This document shows positions 51,567 to 62,222 of a stretch of 64,000 nucleotides of DNA, piece after piece; within the stretch, counting starts at the first letter, position 1; every line of letters starts with the position of its first letter. Under the pieces are notes generated by a model. The model saw only the letters and a program-made list of their open reading frames with translations. It was not told the DNA's origin and did not search any database. The stretch lies in the NCBI GenBank assembly GCA_910591455.2, contig OU342807.1, positions 17,498,623 to 17,562,622 of the forward strand. The letters are read 5' to 3'. The translations under genes were made by a program, and so were the position numbers. The stretch is from Pholis gunnellus. Lineage: Eukaryota; Chordata; Actinopteri; Perciformes; Pholidae.

Positions 51567-51806
51567 GTTATTAGATTATTAGAACATCAGATAATTTCTA
51601 CCATCACAGTAGAAGTTATTAGATTATTATAACATCAGATAATTTCTACCATCACAGTAGAAGTTATTAGATTATTAGAACATCAGATCATTTCTACCAT
51701 CACAGTAGAAGTTATTAGATTATTAGAACATCAGATCATTTCTACCATCACAGTAGAAGTTAATAGATTTTGCCTACCATCACAGTAGAAGTTATTAGAT
51801 TATTAG
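51567..51806. repeat. 48-bp minisatellite, left part
   Basis: About five copies of a 48-bp unit containing ATCACAGTAGAAGTTATTAG. The array continues after the LTR at 52358. Confidence 0.9.
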
Positions 51807-52362
51807 TGTTGGGGAAAATCTAAATGACTAATGATAAGGTGTGCTTAAAAAGCTTGGTTTCCTTAATTTCCTCTTGACATTAAGCGCCACAGTTCTTTAG
51901 TCTAGCCGAAAGAACACTCAGCACTGATTTCAATGGTAAATAAAGTTGCAGACGGAGTCAATCTAATGAGTGACCCTTGATATGGCGTCCTGCTAGACTT
52001 AGCATCCTTTTGTCACACGGGGAGACACTGCCTATTCTTCTTAAGTGTCGGGGCCTGCTGAGAGAGACCTCTCGGCAGCATATTCTGAGGTAGGGGGATA
52101 GCAAGGAACTGGACCTTCATTGAAGACCAAATGCTCTAGTAAAGTTGCAGACCCTTTGTTCTTTTGAGGCCATATGTATGTGTATTGTGTAGGTGTCATC
52201 TCCTGTGAAACAAGTATATGTACCAGTGTCTCAGAGCCAGATCTCTGAGCAGTCTTGGCACGTTGATGTATGTGTTCGACCCTGTCTCCTTCTTTGCAAA
52301 GAATAAATGTTAACAGATGAATGATTTTCCATCGGCCTTGAGTGAATTTTTCTAACAATTAG
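51802..52362. mobile_element. Solo LTR of an endogenous retrovirus or LTR retrotransposon, with target-site duplication
   Basis: The LTR spans 51807-52357 (551 bases), starts TGTTGGGGAAAA, ends TTTTTCTAACA and is flanked on both sides by ATTAG (51802-51806 and 52358-52362). AATAAA near 52302 fits plus orientation. No internal viral genes are present. The 105-codon minus-strand frame inside is incidental. Confidence 0.85.
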
Positions 52363-52672
52363 AACATCTGATAATGTATACTATCACAGTAGAAGTTATC
52401 AGATGTTGCCTACCATCACAGTAGAAGTTATTAGATTATTAGAACATCTGATAATTTATACCATCACAGTAGAAGTTATCAGATGTTGCCTACCATCACA
52501 GTAGAAGTTATTAGATTAGAACATCTGATAATTTATACTATCACAGTAGAAGTTATCAGATGTTGCCTACCATCACAGTAGAAGTTATTAGATTATTAGA
52601 ACATCTGATAATTTATACCATCACAGTACAAGTTATCAGATGTTGCCTACCATCACAGTAGAAGTTATTCCT
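52358..52672. repeat. Minisatellite, right part (48-bp and 32-bp units alternating)
   Basis: The 48-bp unit is joined to a 32-bp variant containing TCAGATGTTGCCTACC, making an 80-bp higher-order period repeated about four times. Confidence 0.85.
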
Positions 52673-53438
52673 GTGCTGTTGCACCTGGCCAAGGTTCATC
52701 AAGTGCGTCCTCATATACTGTGGCAGGAATTGAATGTTTGTTATTGAACGATGAGCCTTCATCAGTTGAACACTCCCCCTCTGTCTGTAGTGGTTCTTGA
52801 GGGGAAGTTGGACTCCTGTGAGGACTGGACTTCACCTGGTTCTCATTGCTTCCCCTGAGAGGGCTGACATAACTCTCCATGGAGATTTCCTGAAGCTCCT
52901 TTCCACATATAAAGATGTTGGAGATGCCTTCGCCCACAGACGAGAAGGACTTGCTGATGATGCTGGGCGTTTTGGGTCGTCGTGTCAGTTTCCATTCGAC
53001 ACGGGAGGCAATGCAGTTCCCAAGTTCTCGTTGCTCTAATTTCATGGCCAACAGCACCTTTTTTAAACCGCCCCACTTCACACACAGGTCATTGAAAATG
53101 GCCTTGTCAAGTTTTTCTAATGTTTTGGGATCAAAATCTACATCCTTGACTTCGATCCACGTTCTTTCAAACAGACGCATAGTGATGGGCTTGATGTCTG
53201 CAGTCGTCCAGGTCAGATCTGTTTTTTTGAATATCCGCGAAACCAGCGCCTCCACGAATAGTGCAGGGCCGAGATCCTTTTTGCGGCACTGGCACCCAGT
53301 GGCAGGTGTCGGAACTGTGTCAGTCAGGTGCCACAGCTGTGGCAGTCGAGCGGCACTGAGCGGCACTGTTCGGCACCTGAGTGGCACTGTTCGGCAGCTG
53401 CCGAGCAGAGTGGGCGGAGCCACATTTCTAGAGAACAC
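52665..53438 (-). CDS. Hypothetical protein exon fused to the palindrome arm
   Basis: A 257-codon minus-strand frame. The first 56 codons or so (53438-53270) lie in the left inverted arm and have an equivalent in the right arm. The remaining 200 are unique and contain SRIFKKTDLTWTTADI, MRLFERTWIEVKDVDF, EKLDKAIFNDLCVKWG and a Ser/Pro-rich end. Base composition and the amphipathic pattern look like genuine protein. I recall similar short domains in uncharacterised fish proteins but cannot name a family. It is probably one exon of a multi-copy fish gene into which, or beside which, the repeat landed; the start Met in the arm is doubtful. Confidence 0.45.
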   Translation of the reverse strand: MFSRNVAPPTLLGSCRTVPLRCRTVPLSAARLPQLWHLTDTVPTPATGCQCRKKDLGPALFVEALVSRIFKKTDLTWTTADIKPITMRLFERTWIEVKDVDFDPKTLEKLDKAIFNDLCVKWGGLKKVLLAMKLEQRELGNCIASRVEWKLTRRPKTPSIISKSFSSVGEGISNIFICGKELQEISMESYVSPLRGSNENQVKSSPHRSPTSPQEPLQTEGECSTDEGSSFNNKHSIPATVYEDALDEPWPGATAQE

Positions 53439-53825
53439 ACATTGTTGTTACGACAGGTCAGCTGCCATAAATCAGTTTTATGATTTTAGTTGAGTCACCG
53501 GAGCCATCCGTTCTCTGTATACATCCTGTGAGTAACCATGTTGTACTTTTTTGTTTGTTATTCATTTTATTTAAGTATGATTTTGCTGGTTTTGCAACAA
53601 AAGGAAACATAATACACTCCTTCCAAATTATTACTTTTATAGTCATTTACAACAATCGGCAAAAATAATGAAACTAAATCATCCGTTTTATTATCATTTA
53701 AAAGTATATATATAAAAACGTTTTTAAATGAAAACCCATAAAATCTCCAATCCAAAAATACATGTCTGAAAATATCTGAAATGTCTGAAAACAAGCTGCC
53801 AGTGACAATAGTTGTCACAGGAGTT

Positions 53826-54076
53826 CCGCCAGCAGTCAGAGGGGTGTCGGAGGGTGCCAGAGAGTGCCGCCAGCAGTCAGAGAGTGCCGGAGGGTGCCAG
53901 AGAGTGCCGGAGGGTGCCAGAGAGTGCCGGAGGGTGCCGCGAGCAGTCAGAGGGTGCCAGAGAGTGCCGCGAGCAGTCAGAGGGTGCCAGAGAGTGCCAG
54001 AGAGTGCCAGAGAGTGCCGGAGGGTGCCAGAGAGTGCCAGAGAGTGCCGCGAGCAGTCAGAGGGTGTCGGAGGGCA
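53826..54076. repeat. GTGCC minisatellite, left arm
   Basis: 10-bp units GTGCCRGAGR are interspersed with a 20-bp unit GTGCCGCGAGCAGTCAGAGG. Because 10 is not a multiple of 3, all three forward frames stay open over the array and give overlapping spurious frames. Confidence 0.95.
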
Positions 54077-54560
54077 GAGGGGTGTGCCCCCCCTGGTCCG
54101 TGTATGTTTTGATAGTCTGTTTTATGGTTTATTTGTTTTTCTTTTCAAGAGCGACGCAAAGTCAGACAGGTAGTTCGGAAGTAAGAATATGTCAAAAAAG
54201 GTAATAGAATGACCATATACAAGAAAATGGTTCGTCTATGATGCAAGCACATACCAGGATAACATTAGGAGACAAATAAATAAATATAAATGAATAAATG
54301 TGGGCTGATGGGAGTGTGTTAGCAACAATAGTTGACTACATGCGATTTAATATTAATTTATCCATGTACACAGCAAGAATGAAGTTTTCGATTAATCTGT
54401 GGATTGTTTGATGCAATACAGTTTTTAATATAGTTTAATCAAGGTCATTTTTGTGTGTGCAGAGCTGTTGCTATTTATTCTTCCACCGTATTGCTTTGCT
54501 GCTTGAGTGAACGCAGAGCATAGCCTGTAATAGCCTGAATAAGAGTGTTTACCATTTCTA

Positions 54561-54574
54561 CCACTAGATGGCAG
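54561..54574 (+). promoter_or_regulatory. CTCF-like motif in left arm (forward)
   Basis: CCACTAGATGGCAG matches the core CTCF consensus CCASYAGRKGGCRS at every position. Confidence 0.4.
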
Positions 54575-55310
54575 TATACGTGTATTTCAACCATAGATTT
54601 GTCATATTTACTTGTGTCTTTGTTAATTGTCTAGGTTATTGATACAGATGGATTTAATGCTGATTATTTCATCTGATATTTGATGTTGATGGTTAATTTG
54701 CAACCTAGTTGTATAAATCATGTATTTACTTGTTATTTGTATGTAATAGAAAAGTGAGCATGTGTTCATGAAGCAATACATAATGACAATTGGAAAATAA
54801 AGAGACGTTTGGTTCATTCTTTTCAAACACTTCGCCTAATTTACCTACTTCATTGATTTAATTGTCACACTTAAATCCTGAATTGACCGGTGAAACAGAA
54901 GAAGTTAAAATGCCAAGATGAGAAGATATAATGTTGGTCAAATACTGTGGTCCAAATTAAATTACTTCAGTTATATTGCCATCGAGATATAGAAAGTTTG
55001 ATTCTAGAATATTCGAAAAATTCCTAATCTCACAAGACAAGAGCAAAAACAAGATTAAGTTGTTCTCCTTTCTTCATTGCTACCATGTTAACTGTCTTGT
55101 GACCCCTTAGATTAATCTCTGGAGCTGTAGGCGGATGGAGACCGTCAGAAGTGTTACTATTTTGAAAATGTATCACTGATTGTGGTCATTTTAGTTCCAC
55201 CTTGAATCCAGGTTTTAGGTCAGCTTCTCGAAAGCACAAAGGGCCTACAGAATTAGAATAATTATATTTCAAAGAGAAAACTATTGTTAAACGTCCAATT
55301 GTCATTATAG

Positions 55311-55616
55311 GGGATCCCTAGTTACTTGGCCAGAGAGGGATGCCCAAAAAAGCTGTCCACAGACCTTTTGCCGGATGCATCAGTGGCTGCAGACTGGTAT
55401 GAGGAAGAGGTGGGCTAACTGACCCAAGTGTCACACTTTGGCAGCAACCCCTTTCACAGTGAAAAGGACCAGGAAGCTGCAGAGAGAGAATTTGCTCTGC
55501 AGTGCCCAGATGCGGTGTACTGCTGGCTGGACAATGCTGTCAATAATCTGCCACAACCTTTTAGAGATGGACTCAAATGTCTGATTGATATTATAAGAAA
55601 ACATTGTCAGCACTGA
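55311..55616 (+). pseudogene. Unrecognised exon-like frame with one in-frame stop, palindrome centre
   Basis: After TTATAG the frame reads GIPSYLAREGCPKKLSTD through to ADWYEEEVG, meets a TAA at 55416-55418, then continues LTQVSHFGSNPFHSEKD and FRDGLKCLIDIIRKHC to a stop. Both halves look like one 101-codon exon broken by a single nonsense codon. No family is recognised. Confidence 0.4.
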
Positions 55617-55910
55617 TGTGTTTTTTTAATTGTCTCTTGCCTCACCATCTACTTGTTAATTGGTCAAATATATATATAATGTGGAATGAACAGTTAGCGG
55701 TATTGTTACACAAGAGACAACAGTATTAACAGTGGTATGAATAATCAAGCTATATAATTCACCTCATTCTAGTAATGGCTTCTTAGTTCTTCTTATATGT
55801 GCTGTTGGTAAGTGTAGGATTATTGGTTCAATTGACAAATGTCTTGTCTGGTGTTTATGTTGCAGATGGGATGGAGTTGTGTTTTTTTACATTTTGGGGA
55901 TAGAAAGGGA

Positions 55911-55922
55911 AGTATATATATA

Positions 55923-55983
<61 letters not shown>
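55911..55983. repeat. (TA)n microsatellite
   Basis: A long TA run in the palindrome centre, one of many in this AT-rich block. Confidence 0.95.
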
Positions 55984-55984
<1 letters not shown>

Positions 55985-57396
55985 TATATCTGTCACGCCA
56001 TTACGTTTGAATATAGTGTGTTCATTTGACTAAGTTTTATTTCAAAGAAGATAATGAACATGAATTTCATTTTTATATGTTTGAGTCTTAAATAATAGGT
56101 CATATAGTCAACTCCTACAACAGTGTTCACACACAAGCACTGTGCTAAATCATTCTTTAGACCAAATTGCCTACATAATGATGTGATTTTGTGAGAGGTG
56201 CTAAGACGCTGACAGCAGAGTTACAACAGAACAGGTTAGAGGTTGATGATGATGGTGCAGTGATGATATAGTAATGAAGGTCAAAATGGGAAGCACAAGT
56301 GGTGCTATGACTAGGTGCTAACTGAGGCAAGGTCCACTGAAGGCTGTTTACCTATAGAGTGCAGTGATGAGATTAACGTGTTATACATTTACAATATTAG
56401 CAATTTCCTGCCACGTTTTTAATATTTTGTAATACTATATTGAACGTAATTTTCTTTTCTTTCTCGGAACTCAATCACGCTGCAAGCAATCGGTCCATTT
56501 TGTAGTCTCAGATGGCTTAAGTGTTGCTGAAAGAGCACCCTTCTAACGTGCATTTAGCTTGTTAATATAGCTGTATAGTAGTAGTGTGATGCCAATAACA
56601 TAACGAAAATAACAATGTGGCCTTCTGTATATGTGGCTAGAAATATATTTAAATATATATTTATATATCTCTTTTTAATTTATGCCTGTTGAAGTATAGA
56701 TGTGACCAGGCGATGTGAGGAGAGCGGGTGAATTCACTCAGAGACACAGTCCTAGTATAGGGTCAAAATGATGCTTTTTATTTTCAAATTAAGACAAAAA
56801 ATTGGGGCTAAATGAAAAAAATGTAAAGTCTTACAAAAGGAAATAGAATTGGATTGTCAGTAACAATAAAAGCAAATAATAATAAGCAATGTCAACAGTT
56901 GTTTCAATTAAGGAGGCTACTGCAGGCTACATTTAGAGACAGACTATTTGTGGTGTGGTTATTTGATGAGTGTGAAATTAATGAATGTTTGTGTGAATAA
57001 AGTAAGGTTTAAGGAAATGTTTGAACTCACAGTACTGCGATACTCTCCTGGTGCAGTTGTTTAAATAGAGGTGCTATGGAAGTGGTGTGTGTTAAATGAA
57101 GATGTTATGGATTTGAATGACAACAATGAACAAAATACAGACACAGCAAAGACACAAACAAGTTGCGTGATGAAGGGCAAAGTCATCTCGGGACAATGCA
57201 ATTGATATAAATCAAAACATTTTCAAGGTTAATGATAAATAAATGAAGAACTGTGTTTCTATGGCTAACTGTATGCCTATGCTCAGTTTGCCTTAAGAAT
57301 CCAGCATTCTCTGTAAAGTGTGAACTTTTCATCTTTTAGAGAAAAGTAAATCCTGAAAGTAATGTCACAATTTATTCTCTTTCTGTTAATTTCAAG
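55984..57396. other. AT-rich centre of the palindrome, no feature seen
   Basis: No convincing exon, RNA gene or repeat unit was noticed in these 1.4 kb. Confidence 0.5.
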
Positions 57397-58210
57397 TGGA
57401 GCAGATAAAAAAACCCAGCAGCATTGCAGCCCAAGACCCGACAGACCAACAGGTAATTATTGTGCAAGTCTGATATAGCATGTCTGAACACATCATTACA
57501 CAGTTAAACAAAAGGGTTTATCATTTTCCACCCGAATTGGATGGTGAATTCCAAATTGGGGTTCCACTACATTATTCACACTCCAGTGAAATCCTGCTTA
57601 TGATCCCCCGCCACCATTACAAAAAAGTTTGGTTATTGTCTCCTATAACACCGACCCGATCCAACGTTTGTTTGGTTTGACACAACATACATGGTGCTCA
57701 AGGACCTCCAGTCTGGTACACAAGCAATATGTGCACATCACTTTTAGACGTTTGGAAAAAGTATTACTGTGCTGATGTAGCATTACGATGTATCACTTCT
57801 TTCTTGTTGAAATTAAATGTGCTATTTAGTTATTGTTTCATATTTTATAGTCAAAGTGACTTCAAAAATTAAATATACTTCAAATGAATGGTGTTTTTTA
57901 TAATGCTCCTTTTCTTCAAATGCAGAACAATGGCAAATTAAGACGACTGGAACACACTTTGTGGGCAGCCAAGTGGTGCCAGACCAAGGTGTTCAAGGGA
58001 ACAGTCACTTTGCCAGAAGTGACAAATATGGACAAACAAAACCAGCTGAAAGCGCTAGACGACCGTGCAAATATGGATGAAGACGAAGACTCACCACAAA
58101 GTGTCTTCGTCTTTGAATTCCAGTATCAGAGCGATTATGACATGTTTTGTGAGGAGTTCATGGACAAGGGCTACATGGCGCATTTAAGGAGTGCGATTAG
58201 TTTTCAGTGA
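57397..58210 (+). CDS. Hypothetical two-exon gene end inside the palindrome centre
   Basis: Exon 57397-57452 (EQIKKPSSIAAQDPTDQQ, bounded by TTTCAAG and GTAATT) joins in phase to 57926-58210. The second reads NNGKLRRLEHTLWAAKWCQT, then an acidic stretch NMDEDEDSPQ, then FVFEFQYQSDYDMFCEEF, and ends SFQ. The second exon is 95 codons with a good acceptor (TTCTTCAAATGCAG). It may be the C-terminus of a transposon-encoded or captured protein. Between them, 57480-57680 holds another short frame of uncertain meaning. No domain is recognised. Confidence 0.4.
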
Positions 58211-58589
58211 AGAAGGGACAAATGTTTGGGTCGCCTAACATAGTCTTGTTCATTTGTTGATAAATTCTCATGTTGTTTTTATATGTTTAATTGGAGTGGA
58301 TTTCATTTTTTTACTTGTTCAGTTTTATTTTGATTCTAATTAAGATATATAAAAATGTCCTGACAGTCTCTGCGTCTGGTTCTATTCCTTGTGTGTTCCC
58401 ACCCATGACAACTGCAGCTTTATTGATTCAGCAAATACTAATGCTTTCATGTGTAACAGAATTTTGACTATTATTGAATTGTTCACCATCACATTAATTA
58501 CATCTAACAAGTTTCAACAGCACTTTTCATCGAAAACAGAACAAAACAGAACCTAAATCGAGCAAAACCGAACCGCACACTCTGACTAC

Positions 58590-58887
58590 TGTCGGCACCC
58601 TTCTGACTGCTGGCGGCACTCTCTGGCACCCTCCGACACCCTCTGACTGCTCGTGGCACTCTCTGGCACTCTCTGGCACCCTCCGGCACTCTCTGACTGC
58701 TCGTGGCACTCTCTGGCACTCTCCGGCACTCTCTGACTGCTCGTGGCACTCTCTGGCACTCTCTGGCACTCTCCGGCACTCTCCGGCACTCTCTGACTGC
58801 TCGTGGCACTCTCTGGCACTCTCTGGCACTCTCTGGCACCCTCCGGCACTCTCTGACTGCTCGTGGCACTCTCTGGCACCCTCCGAC
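58590..58887. repeat. GTGCC minisatellite, third array at the inner edge of the right arm
   Basis: The same 10-bp and 20-bp units as in the arms, on the opposite strand, but the array lies just inside the right arm with no partner at the left arm's inner edge. The longest frames over it are artefacts. Confidence 0.95.
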
Positions 58888-59371
58888 ACAGAACAACTTA
58901 ATCTTGTTTTTGCTCTTGTCTTGTGAGATTAGGAATTTTTTCAATATTCTAGAATCAAAATCAATGGCAATAAAACTGAAGTACTTTAATTTGGACCACA
59001 GTATTTGACCAACATTATATCTTCTCATCTTGGCGTTTTAACTTCTTCTGTTTCACTCGTCAATTCAGGATTTAAGTGTGACAATTAAATCAATGAAGTA
59101 GGTAAATTAGGCGAAGTGTTTGAAAAGAATGAACCAAACGTCTCTTTATTTTCCAATTGTCATTATGTATTGCTTCATGAACACATGCTCACTTTTCTAT
59201 TACATACAAATAACAAGTAAATACATGATTTATACAACTAGGTTGCAAATTAACCATCAACATCAAATATCAGATGAAATAATCAGCATTAAATCCATCT
59301 GTATCAATAACCTAGACAATTAACAAAGACACAAGTAAATATGACAAATCTATGGTTGAAATACACGTATA

Positions 59372-59385
59372 CTGCCATCTAGTGG
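59372..59385 (-). promoter_or_regulatory. CTCF-like motif in right arm (reverse)
   Basis: CTGCCATCTAGTGG is the inverted counterpart of the motif at 54561, so the two face each other across 4.8 kb. Confidence 0.4.
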
Positions 59386-59872
59386 TAGAAATGGTAAACA
59401 CTCTTATTCAGGCTATTACAGGCTATGCTCTGCGTTCACTCAAGCAGCAAAGCAATACGGTGGAAGAATAAATAGCAACAGCTCTGCACACACAAAAATG
59501 ACCTTGATTAAACTATATTAAAAACTGTATTGCATCAAACAATCCACAGATTAATCGAAAACTTCATTCTTGCTGTGTACATGGATAAATTAATATTAAA
59601 TCGCATGTAGTCAACTATTGTTGCTAACACACTCCCATCAGCCCACATTTATTCATTTATATTTATTTATTTGTCTCCTAATGTTACCCTGGTATGTGCT
59701 TGCATCATAGACGAACCATTTTCTTGTATATGGTCATTCTATTACCTTTTTTGACATATTCTTACTTCCGAACTACCTGTCTGACTTTGCGTCGCTCTTG
59801 AAAAGAAAAACAAATAAACCATAAAACAGACTATCAAAACATACACGGACCAGGGGGGGCACACCCCTCTGC

Positions 59873-60124
59873 CCTCCGACACCCTCTGACTGCTCGCGGC
59901 ACTCTCTGGCACTCTCTGGCACCCTCCGGCACTCTCTGGCACTCTCTGGCACTCTCTGGCACCCTCTGACTGCTCGCGGCACTCTCTGGCACCCTCTGAC
60001 TGCTCGCGGCACCCTCCGGCACTCTCTGGCACTCTCTGGCACCCTCCGGCACTCTCTGGCACCCTCCGGCACTCTCTGACTGCTGGCGGCACTCTCTGGC
60101 ACCCTCCGACACCCCTCTGACTGC
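59873..60124. repeat. GTGCC minisatellite, right arm
   Basis: Inverted counterpart of 53826-54076. The unit order differs at several places, which shows independent slippage or conversion after the arms formed. Confidence 0.95.
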
Positions 60125-60723
60125 TGGCGGAACTCCTGTGACAACTATTGTCACTGGCAGCTTGTTTTCAGACATTTCAGATATTTTCAGACATGTATTT
60201 TTGGATTGGAGATTTTATGGGTTTTCATTTAAAAACGTTTTTATATATATACTTTTAAATGATAATAAAACGGATGATTTAGTTTCATTATTTTTGCCGA
60301 TTGTTGTAAATGACTATAAAAGTAATAATTTGGAAGGAGTGTATTATGTTTCCTTTTGTTGCAAAACCAGCAAAATCATACTTAAATAAAATGAATAACA
60401 AACAAAAAAGTACAACGTGGTTACTCACAGGATGTATACAGAGAACGGGCGGCTCCGGTGAATCAACTAAAATCATAAAACTGATTTATGGCAGCTGAAC
60501 TGTCGTAACAACAATGTGTGTTCTCTAGAAATGTGACTCCGCCCACTCTGCTCGGCAGCTGCCGAACAGTGCCGCTCAGGTGCCGAACAGTGCCGCTCAG
60601 TGCCGCTCGACTGCCACAGTTGTGGCACCTGACTGACACAGTTCCGACACCTGCCTCTGGGTGCCAGTGCCGCAAAAAGGATCTCGCTGTCTCTCCACGA
60701 ATACCTGAACTGACCTTTCCTTT

Positions 60724-60734
60724 CCCAGTGAGCA
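60724..60734 (-). repeat. CCCAGTGAGCA terminus
   Basis: This is the inverse of the TGCTCACTGGG end of the dispersed family, 38 bases outside the palindrome. It may be the opposite end of an element reaching to 63105. Confidence 0.35.
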
Positions 60735-60793
60735 TTTTTCCGTTGAAAAGACGTTTAAAAGACGTCTACGCCCACCGTTGAAAAGACGTTCAG

Positions 60794-61074
60794 AATTGGT
60801 TCAAAAGTGAAAGTTTTTTCGCCGACTATTCATAGACGGTGATTGAACGTTCACGCGTAGACCAGATTTCAACGGGATTTGCAATACTACAATTTGTCGT
60901 CCTCTACATTGTGCTAATAGTATATCCTCATTTTAGAGGCGTACTAAGAAACCACATCCACATTTATCAGTTGAAAGCCAGTATTACAAATCCTGTTGAA
61001 ATCTGGTCTAAACCTGAACGTTTAAACAACGATTATAAATAGTCGGCGAATAAACTTTAACTTTTGAACTAGTT
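60794..61074. mobile_element. MITE-like hairpin with 95-bp inverted arms
   Basis: Arms 60794-60888 and 60980-61074 are inverted repeats of about 85 percent identity, sharing TCGCCGACTAT and AGACCAGATTTCAAC, around a 91-base loop. No coding capacity. Likely a foldback or MITE element related to the TGCTCACTGGG family. Confidence 0.6.
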
Positions 61075-62222
61075 TTAACATGATTTCACCTCGAAATGCT
61101 CTCAGATCAATATGTAGCAACTAAATACTTAAACATAGTGTTGAGGCTGAAGTTTCTCAAACAGAGGAGAAGAAGAGCACAGAGGAGAAGAAGCAGCCCC
61201 CCCCCCCCTTGCTCTCTTTGTTCCATCAGCAAGCAGGGCCAGAATCAAATGGTTCAGGTTAAAATCAAAAGTATTTAATATTCTTATCAGAAGCCAAAAC
61301 AAATGCAAACTGAATTACACTATCGACAGTAAAACAAACATAATATTCCATGAAATATGAGGCCCCGTCCACACCACAGGACAGAATGGTGTGTCTGTCC
61401 CATGATGCGGAGGAGGTCTGAGGATCTTCTGCAATTCAAAGATCCTTTGTCCCTGCTGAGTCTCTCAAAAGTATCATGTTTCACATTTCTCAACCAATCG
61501 ATCAGCTCAGTGATTGGCCGGATTCCAATAAGTCCCTCCTGGGCCGATGACCCATTGTTCTGTTCTTCTCACGTACAGTAGGTCAGTCAGCTTCGTTCCA
61601 ACCCCCGCTGGCAGACACCTCATTACATTCTTGGGGCCAGTTCCCTTGTTTGATTCGCCAAACCCCCGCTTCCAATACACTCCTCACACCTTCCTCTTAC
61701 AGTATGAAATTACCTCTGATGATGAAATTACTTCTTGGTCTAAACTCTTACAAGTAAACCCACTGTAACATATAATATCCAGCACTAGGAATGCTCTAAA
61801 ACTTAAATCCCTCACAATAGTAACACATCAGTTTACTTACAGGACAAAAGACCAAGTGAGACAGGCAACCGTTCATTTGTATTTATTAACTTCTTGCACC
61901 TGAGAGCCCTCTATAAATACACACAATATAAATAACGTTCTTTATATATACACAACCATCATCTCCTTTTCCTGATTTAAATGTCGTTGTCAAAGCCGCA
62001 CAGGAGCCGGTTTCAGAAGGTCTGCCATATTTTCAACTTGGACATCTGTAAATAAAACAAGTATTAGAAAAACATATTGACTTTCAGACCAGTTGTGACA
62101 TTGCTTTGGTTTACTCACGTCCTCCTCATCTAAACTGTGTACAGCCCCACTCGCTGTCCGCCGTGTATTTTACATGTAAAATGTCCTAAATAATAATTGT
62201 ATAACGCTGTGCTACAGCGACA
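61075..62222. other. Noncoding stretch, no gene seen
   Basis: Contains a short C run near 61197-61208. Short frames here show no recognisable protein. Confidence 0.5.

Larger units (their letters stand above)
53270..55066 (+). repeat. Left arm of the palindrome
   Basis: The outer 150 bases are rich in GGCACTG/CAGTGCC-type motifs. Then follow AT-rich DNA, the GTGCC minisatellite (53826-54076) and about 1 kb of AT-rich DNA. The sequence reads as the reverse complement of 58890-60686. Confidence 0.95.
53270..60686. mobile_element. 7.4-kb palindromic structure with 1.8-kb inverted arms (candidate new transposon)
   Basis: The left arm 53270-55066 and right arm 58890-60686 are reverse complements, with about 96-99 percent identity judged by eye. 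Translations of 83 codons (53818-53567 minus versus 60138-60389 plus) and 67 codons are identical between arms. Both arms end abruptly at CGAGATCC on the outside and AAGTTGTTCT on the inside. The 3.8-kb centre has exon-like frames but no transposase that I recognise. No obvious target-site duplication is seen. It could be a DNA transposon with giant terminal inverted repeats, or a palindromic duplication. Confidence 0.6.
58890..60686 (-). repeat. Right arm of the palindrome
   Basis: Reverse complement of 53270-55066 with scattered substitutions, a small length change near the inner end, and a slightly different minisatellite unit order. Confidence 0.95.

Noticed and set aside
52041..52358. 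105-codon minus-strand frame inside the solo LTR
   Set aside because: It lies wholly inside an LTR bounded by a target-site duplication and resembles no protein I know.
51567..52672. CRISPR-like regular repeats
   Set aside because: The units are contiguous minisatellite copies with no unique spacers, in a vertebrate genome.
52915..53493. 192-codon plus-strand frame opposite the hypothetical minus-strand exon
   Set aside because: It is the antisense of a more protein-like minus-strand frame and crosses the arm boundary without sense.
53781..54204. Three overlapping frames of 82-130 codons over the GTGCC array, with counterparts at 58504-59028 and 59742-60175
   Set aside because: A 10-bp tandem repeat without stops stays open in every frame of one strand; three simultaneous frames argue against coding.
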